From Bacteriovoracaceae bacterium UBA2428 (lineage in GTDB: Bacteria; Bdellovibrionota; UBA2428): a stretch of DNA of 8,282 bases. Below, piece by piece: positions 5,426 to 8,282 of the stretch. The DNA is taken from NCBI GenBank assembly GCA_002343545.1, contig DDRA01000035.1, forward strand, positions 488 to 8,769. Direction: 5' to 3'. Numbering within the stretch: position 1 is the stretch's first letter; the number at the start of each line of letters is the position of its first letter. A program made the position numbers and the translations under genes. The notes beneath the pieces are model-generated. The model was not told where the DNA came from. It searched no databases and saw nothing but the letters and a program-made list of their open reading frames with translations.

Positions 5426-6937
5426 GTGAAAATCCGCGTCGCGAAATCCACCTGGCTCGGTCTTTCCCTTTTGGCGTGCAGCCACGCTCCGACGACGGGG
5501 CCGCGTCCCCTCGACGAAAGCGAGCTCTACGGACGGAGCGAAGCCCAGTCCGTCGACGAGATCGCGACGGAAAGCACGCCGCGTCTGCCGGCCTCGAGGC
5601 TCGAATGGCGCCCGATGCCGATCGAGCTGCGGCACCTCTCGCGTCCCGGGCTTGAGTGGCGGTCGAGCCCGACGCACGCCTACTCCGCGGAGTTCCGGGC
5701 CCCCGTGCTCGGGCTCAAGAAGTCCGTCGAAGCCGAGCTGCCCAAGCTCTTGGCCAAGGACGTCACGGTCGCGTCGCTGACGCCGACCCAGCGCGAGTGC
5801 TTCAACGCCCTCCTTTCCGGGGCTTCCTCCTGCGATAAGACTCTCCCGGCGCCGAGCGCGCTCGCCCGCCATCGCGGCGACGGACCGCGCGATCTCGATC
5901 TTCTCGTGTACGGCCGGGAGCTCGCGCAGGCCCAAGGCATGGCGCGCGCGCGCGACGCCCTCGCCCAGCTCATTCCCGCGCAGGGCGACGACGACGGCGC
6001 GTTCGAATCCGCGATGGCTTCGGCCGCGCGCGATCCGGCCTTCCGCGTGCCGAACTCCGTCGCGGACCTTCCCATGGAGAAGCGGGCGCGCATCGGTTTC
6101 TTCTTCGCCTACGGGATCGGCCACGCCAAGCTGAAGGCCCCCAAGCTCATCCGCAGCGCGGCGCTTCGTCTCGAGGCGCAGGGCTTCAAGATCCATCTCT
6201 TCGACACGCTTTCGGCCGGCAGCTCCGACGAGAACGGCCGCATGATCGCGGACCAGCTCGACGAGAAGCTCGATCAGCTCGACGCCGTGGTCCTCGTGAC
6301 GGCCTCCAAGGGGACGCAGGACTTCGTCTACGCGCTCACCAAACACGCCCATCGCATCCGCCCGGACCGTTTCGCCAAGCTGCGCGTCGTGACCTCGCTT
6401 TCGGGGGTCGTGCGCATGAGCCAGTTCGCGCGTTGGATGATGGGCTCGCCCGAACGCAAGGCCAAGTTCACGCGCTGGCTGGCCATCAATCCCGTCTACT
6501 CGGTCTTCGAGAGCCTGGACGGCGTGCGTTCGCTCGCGCAGGACCCGTGGGATTTCGTGACCGAGGAGCAGGTCCGTTCGCTTCGCGAGAAACTGACCTG
6601 GATCAACTTCGTCATGCTTCCCGATACGCCCGAAGGCTGGCCGACGATGACCTCCTTCATGGAATTCATGAAGACGTCGATCTACAAGGAGCTTCCCGCC
6701 ACGGGTCCCTACGACATGCTCGTCGAATCGGCCGCGTCGATGCTGCCGCCCGGCACGGGCATCCGCCAATGGATCGTGCGGGCGGAAGGCTCCCACGGCC
6801 TCGTGAACGGAAAGTTCCTGGACGGCACGCCCGCTTCGGCGGTCTTTGCGCGCGAAGGCGCGAAGGCGAACCTCGAAGCCGCGGTCGAGGTCATGGAGAC
6901 CTTCCTGCGCGCGATGCCGCGCACGATCCTGGACTAG
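5426..6937 (+). CDS. Lipoprotein with a probable divergent alpha/beta-hydrolase-like domain
   Basis: The 503-residue product begins (GTG start) MKIRVAKSTWLGLSLLAC, a lipoprotein signal with lipobox LLAC and acylated Cys18, so it should be membrane anchored. Residues about 19-100 are Pro/Arg/Ser-rich and probably extended. From about 230 the pattern resembles an alpha/beta-hydrolase core: strand RIGFFFAYGIGHAK, helix, strand FKIHLFDTLSAGSSD, then DAVVLVTASKGTQDFVYAL, where TASKG places Ser294 as a nucleophile elbow (small-x-Ser-x-Gly) followed by a helix and strand LRVVTSLSG. Possible acid and base partners are Asp400 (LPDTPEGWP) and His457 (AEGSHGLV), in the right order. The classic GxSxG is not present, so activity is uncertain and the substrate unknown. 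Its stop is 10 bases from that of the convergent DUF962 gene. The gene is certain; the fold is a tentative reading. Confidence 0.85.
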   Translation: MKIRVAKSTWLGLSLLACSHAPTTGPRPLDESELYGRSEAQSVDEIATESTPRLPASRLEWRPMPIELRHLSRPGLEWRSSPTHAYSAEFRAPVLGLKKSVEAELPKLLAKDVTVASLTPTQRECFNALLSGASSCDKTLPAPSALARHRGDGPRDLDLLVYGRELAQAQGMARARDALAQLIPAQGDDDGAFESAMASAARDPAFRVPNSVADLPMEKRARIGFFFAYGIGHAKLKAPKLIRSAALRLEAQGFKIHLFDTLSAGSSDENGRMIADQLDEKLDQLDAVVLVTASKGTQDFVYALTKHAHRIRPDRFAKLRVVTSLSGVVRMSQFARWMMGSPERKAKFTRWLAINPVYSVFESLDGVRSLAQDPWDFVTEEQVRSLREKLTWINFVMLPDTPEGWPTMTSFMEFMKTSIYKELPATGPYDMLVESAASMLPPGTGIRQWIVRAEGSHGLVNGKFLDGTPASAVFAREGAKANLEAAVEVMETFLRAMPRTILD

Positions 6938-6947
6938 CCGTTGCGGA

Positions 6948-7349
6948 TCAGCGCGCGAGGCGCGTGTACTTCTGCAGGACCCAGAGCGGGCCGATGAGAA
7001 GGTGCTGGGCGTTTTTGAAGAAGGCGGGGGAGCGGCCCTCGTAGTAGTGGCCGACGCCCTGGATGACCCAACCCGCGACGAAGAGCGCGAGCAACCAGGG
7101 CCCCGCGATCCCGCTCGCGCCGTAGAGAAGCCCGAGCGAGACGATCGCGAACGCGGCGCCCAGACGCGCGTCCAGCGACAGGTACCATGCGTTCACCGCG
7201 AGCCACAGGAGCAGCCCGTAGTTCGGCCCGAAGAAGCCGAAAGTTCCGAAGACGATGAGCGGGATCCCGATCGCGTGGAGGCGTTGGTTCGTCTCGTTCC
7301 GGTGGTAGTCGGCGTAGTCCGAGAAGGCCTCGGCGAGCTTGGCTTTCAT
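6948..7349 (-). CDS. DUF962/Mpo1-like membrane protein
   Basis: The 133-residue product matches the Mpo1-like (YGL010w, DUF962) family in length and motifs: YHRNETNQRLHAIGIP (15-30) with His16, Asn21 and His25, GWVIQGVGHYYEGRSPAFF (93-111) with His101 and Glu104, and LIGPLWVLQK near the end. Three or four hydrophobic segments lie between residues 28 and 100, so it is an inner-membrane protein. The yeast founding member is an iron-dependent dioxygenase shortening 2-hydroxy fatty acids by alpha-oxidation; the conserved His residues are its metal ligands. The bacterial role is not established, so a fatty-acid oxidation role is inference. AGGA (7355-7358) lies five bases before the ATG and supports this start. 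It is downstream of the AraC-family gene but separated by a hairpin terminator. Confidence 0.9.
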   Translation of the reverse strand: MKAKLAEAFSDYADYHRNETNQRLHAIGIPLIVFGTFGFFGPNYGLLLWLAVNAWYLSLDARLGAAFAIVSLGLLYGASGIAGPWLLALFVAGWVIQGVGHYYEGRSPAFFKNAQHLLIGPLWVLQKYTRLAR

Positions 7350-7375
7350 GGCGTTCCTATCGGCGCTTCGACGGG

Positions 7376-7408
7376 AAAAGCCGAGGGCGTCAAAATTCCG
7401 ACGCCCTC
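7376..7408 (-). terminator. Hairpin terminator overlapping the AraC-family stop codon
   Basis: GAGGGCGTC (minus strand, 7408-7400) pairs perfectly over nine bases with GACGCCCTC (7391-7383) across an 8-base loop, followed after GGC by TTTT (7379-7376). The first stem bases overlap the TGA of the regulator gene. The T-run is short, so termination may be partial. It lies 27 bases before the DUF962 start codon and could set how much that gene is read from the regulator's promoter. Confidence 0.65.
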
Positions 7409-8177
7409 AGAAAGCGGAACGGTACTCCGAGGGCAGGTGGCCGGTCCGTTGCCGAAAGGCCGCGAAGAACGACGAGAGGGATTGAAAGCCGACGTCGAGC
7501 GCGATGTCGGTGACGGCGCGATCCGAGCTCGAGAGGAGGCGCTGGGCTTCGTCGACGCGGAGCCGGGTCAACACCTGCTTGGGGTTCTGTCCGACTTCCT
7601 TCACGAAGAGCCGGGTCAGGCTTCGTTCGCTCAAGCCCACGAGCTTGGCGAGCTTGGGGATGCGAAGTTCCTCGCGGTAATGGACCTCGATGAGGTCGAG
7701 GGCTTTGCGGACCCGGGGATCACGGGCGCGGGCGCGCGCATCGACTTCCGACGCGGCGTTCGCGAGGGACTCTTCGAAAAGAAGGCCGAGCGTCTCGACG
7801 AGGGCGCCCTTCGCGCGGGGGCGCACCGGACGCAGCAGCAGGTGCAGCGAGAGCTCGCGCAAGAGGGGGTCCGCCGTGGCGAGCGCGGCTTCCTTGGGCA
7901 GCCGGCGGTGAAAGGCCGGCTTGAGCAGGTAGATGAGCCGTTCCCCTCCTTCGTCGCCGGAGTCGAAAGCGTGGGGAATGCCGGAAGGCAGGAAGAGAAG
8001 GCGTCCCGGCGAGCAGCTCCACTCCCGGTCCCCCGTCTTGACGAGGACCTTGCCGCGCAGGGGGAGGATGACGTGGTGCTCGGGGTGCGAGTGCTTGGCG
8101 AGCGAGAGCTTGGGTTTATTGTGATGAATGATCTCGAGCCCCTTGAGCCCGATCGAGATGTCCGCGCCCGGCTTCAT
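7407..8177 (-). CDS. Cupin-AraC/XylS family transcription regulator
   Basis: The 256-residue protein has the usual two-part design. The N-terminal cupin sensor (about 20-90) shows HSHPEHHVILPLRG with clustered His29, His31, His34 and His35, and PSGIPHAF (64-71), the pattern of small-ligand-binding AraC cupins. The C-terminal DNA-binding domain (about 155-256) has two helix-turn-helix units: IPKLAKLVGLSERSLTRLF (173-191) and VTDIALDVGFQSLSSFFAAF (222-241), ending in the family signature FRQRTGHLPSEYR. It should act as a cytoplasmic activator or repressor; ligand and targets cannot be told. The ATG at 8177 lacks a well-spaced Shine-Dalgarno (GAAGG is too close). TACACT and an inverted repeat lie directly upstream, suggesting its own promoter and perhaps self-regulation. 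Confidence 0.94.
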   Translation of the reverse strand: MKPGADISIGLKGLEIIHHNKPKLSLAKHSHPEHHVILPLRGKVLVKTGDREWSCSPGRLLFLPSGIPHAFDSGDEGGERLIYLLKPAFHRRLPKEAALATADPLLRELSLHLLLRPVRPRAKGALVETLGLLFEESLANAASEVDARARARDPRVRKALDLIEVHYREELRIPKLAKLVGLSERSLTRLFVKEVGQNPKQVLTRLRVDEAQRLLSSSDRAVTDIALDVGFQSLSSFFAAFRQRTGHLPSEYRSAF

Positions 8178-8179
8178 GC

Positions 8180-8203
8180 GCCTTCAGTGTACGGGAGGAA
8201 GGC
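8180..8203 (-). promoter_or_regulatory. Putative promoter and operator of the AraC-family gene
   Basis: TACACT (8191-8186 on the minus strand) lies eight bases before the ATG at 8177 and resembles a -10 box; no good -35 is seen (TGGTCG at 17 bases is weak). The hexamer is enclosed by a perfect inverted repeat, GCCTTC at 8180-8185 and GAAGGC at 8198-8203 with a 12-base spacer. Such a repeat could be an operator, or a hairpin in any read-through transcript from the upstream frame. Confidence 0.35.
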
Positions 8204-8217
8204 CGGGGCGACCAGCT

Positions 8218-8282
8218 TCAGGGTTGCGGCTCGGGGTTCTTCTCTTCCGTGTAGAACTCTGAGTCCAGGTTGCGGTTGAGGA
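8218..8282 (-). CDS. C-terminal end of an unidentified protein, cut by window edge
   Basis: On the minus strand a frame open from the window edge ends at TGA (8220-8218) and encodes 21 residues, LNRNLDSEFYTEEKNPEPQP preceded by a partial codon. The composition is hydrophilic, ends in a Pro/Glu-rich tail and looks like real coding sequence. It stops 40 bases before the AraC-family start on the same strand. Too little is visible to name it. Confidence 0.45.
   Translation of the reverse strand, partial: LNRNLDSEFYTEEKNPEPQP

Noticed and set aside
4850..6796. Minus-strand open frame of 648 codons antisense to the lipoprotein gene
   Set aside because: It is Arg/His/Glu-rich with no family motif, and covers a gene with a lipobox and coherent secondary-structure pattern. 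GC-rich third positions remove stop codons on the opposite strand, so this is a shadow.
6846..8279. Plus-strand open frame of 477 codons across the DUF962 and AraC-family genes
   Set aside because: It crosses two convincing minus-strand genes, their terminator and an intergenic gap, and its translation is low-complexity Glu/Arg/Gly; it is a composition artefact.

Overview
The window reads as a stretch of bacterial chromosome with high GC content and strong G/C preference at third codon positions, which is why long spurious ORFs lie antisense to most real genes. A lipoprotein and two other Sec-type exported proteins point to a Gram-negative cell. The order prs-rplY-pth-ychF is a widely conserved housekeeping cluster. 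A Bdellovibrionota or other former 'deltaproteobacterial' lineage is a low-confidence guess from gene order and the style of the exported proteins. No phage, IS, CRISPR, tRNA or rRNA feature is visible, and no gap between genes exceeds about 160 bases.

Left half, minus strand, in transcription order: prs (PRPP synthetase), rplY (ribosomal protein L25/CTC), a strong intrinsic terminator, pth (peptidyl-tRNA hydrolase) and ychF (P-loop ATPase, cut by the left edge about eight residues before its usual end). These four serve nucleotide precursor supply and ribosome or translation maintenance.

Middle, plus strand, divergent from prs: an exported SleB/Hydrolase_2-like cell-wall hydrolase, translationally coupled by an ATGA overlap to a small exported protein of unknown family, then a 503-residue lipoprotein that looks like a distant alpha/beta-hydrolase. 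These three form a plausible envelope-directed module and are the least ordinary part of the window.

Right side, minus strand: a cupin-AraC family transcription regulator, a hairpin terminator overlapping its stop codon, then a small DUF962/Mpo1-like membrane protein that converges on the lipoprotein gene with a 10-base gap. At the right edge is the last 21 codons of another minus-strand reading frame.

A recurring pattern is that five genes that appear to begin transcription units (prs, pth, the hydrolase, the lipoprotein and the AraC regulator) lack a usable Shine-Dalgarno sequence and instead carry a TANNNT-like hexamer 7 to 10 bases before the start codon. Operon-internal or downstream genes (rplY, the small exported protein, the DUF962 gene) have good Shine-Dalgarno sequences. 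This suggests leaderless transcription at the first group.
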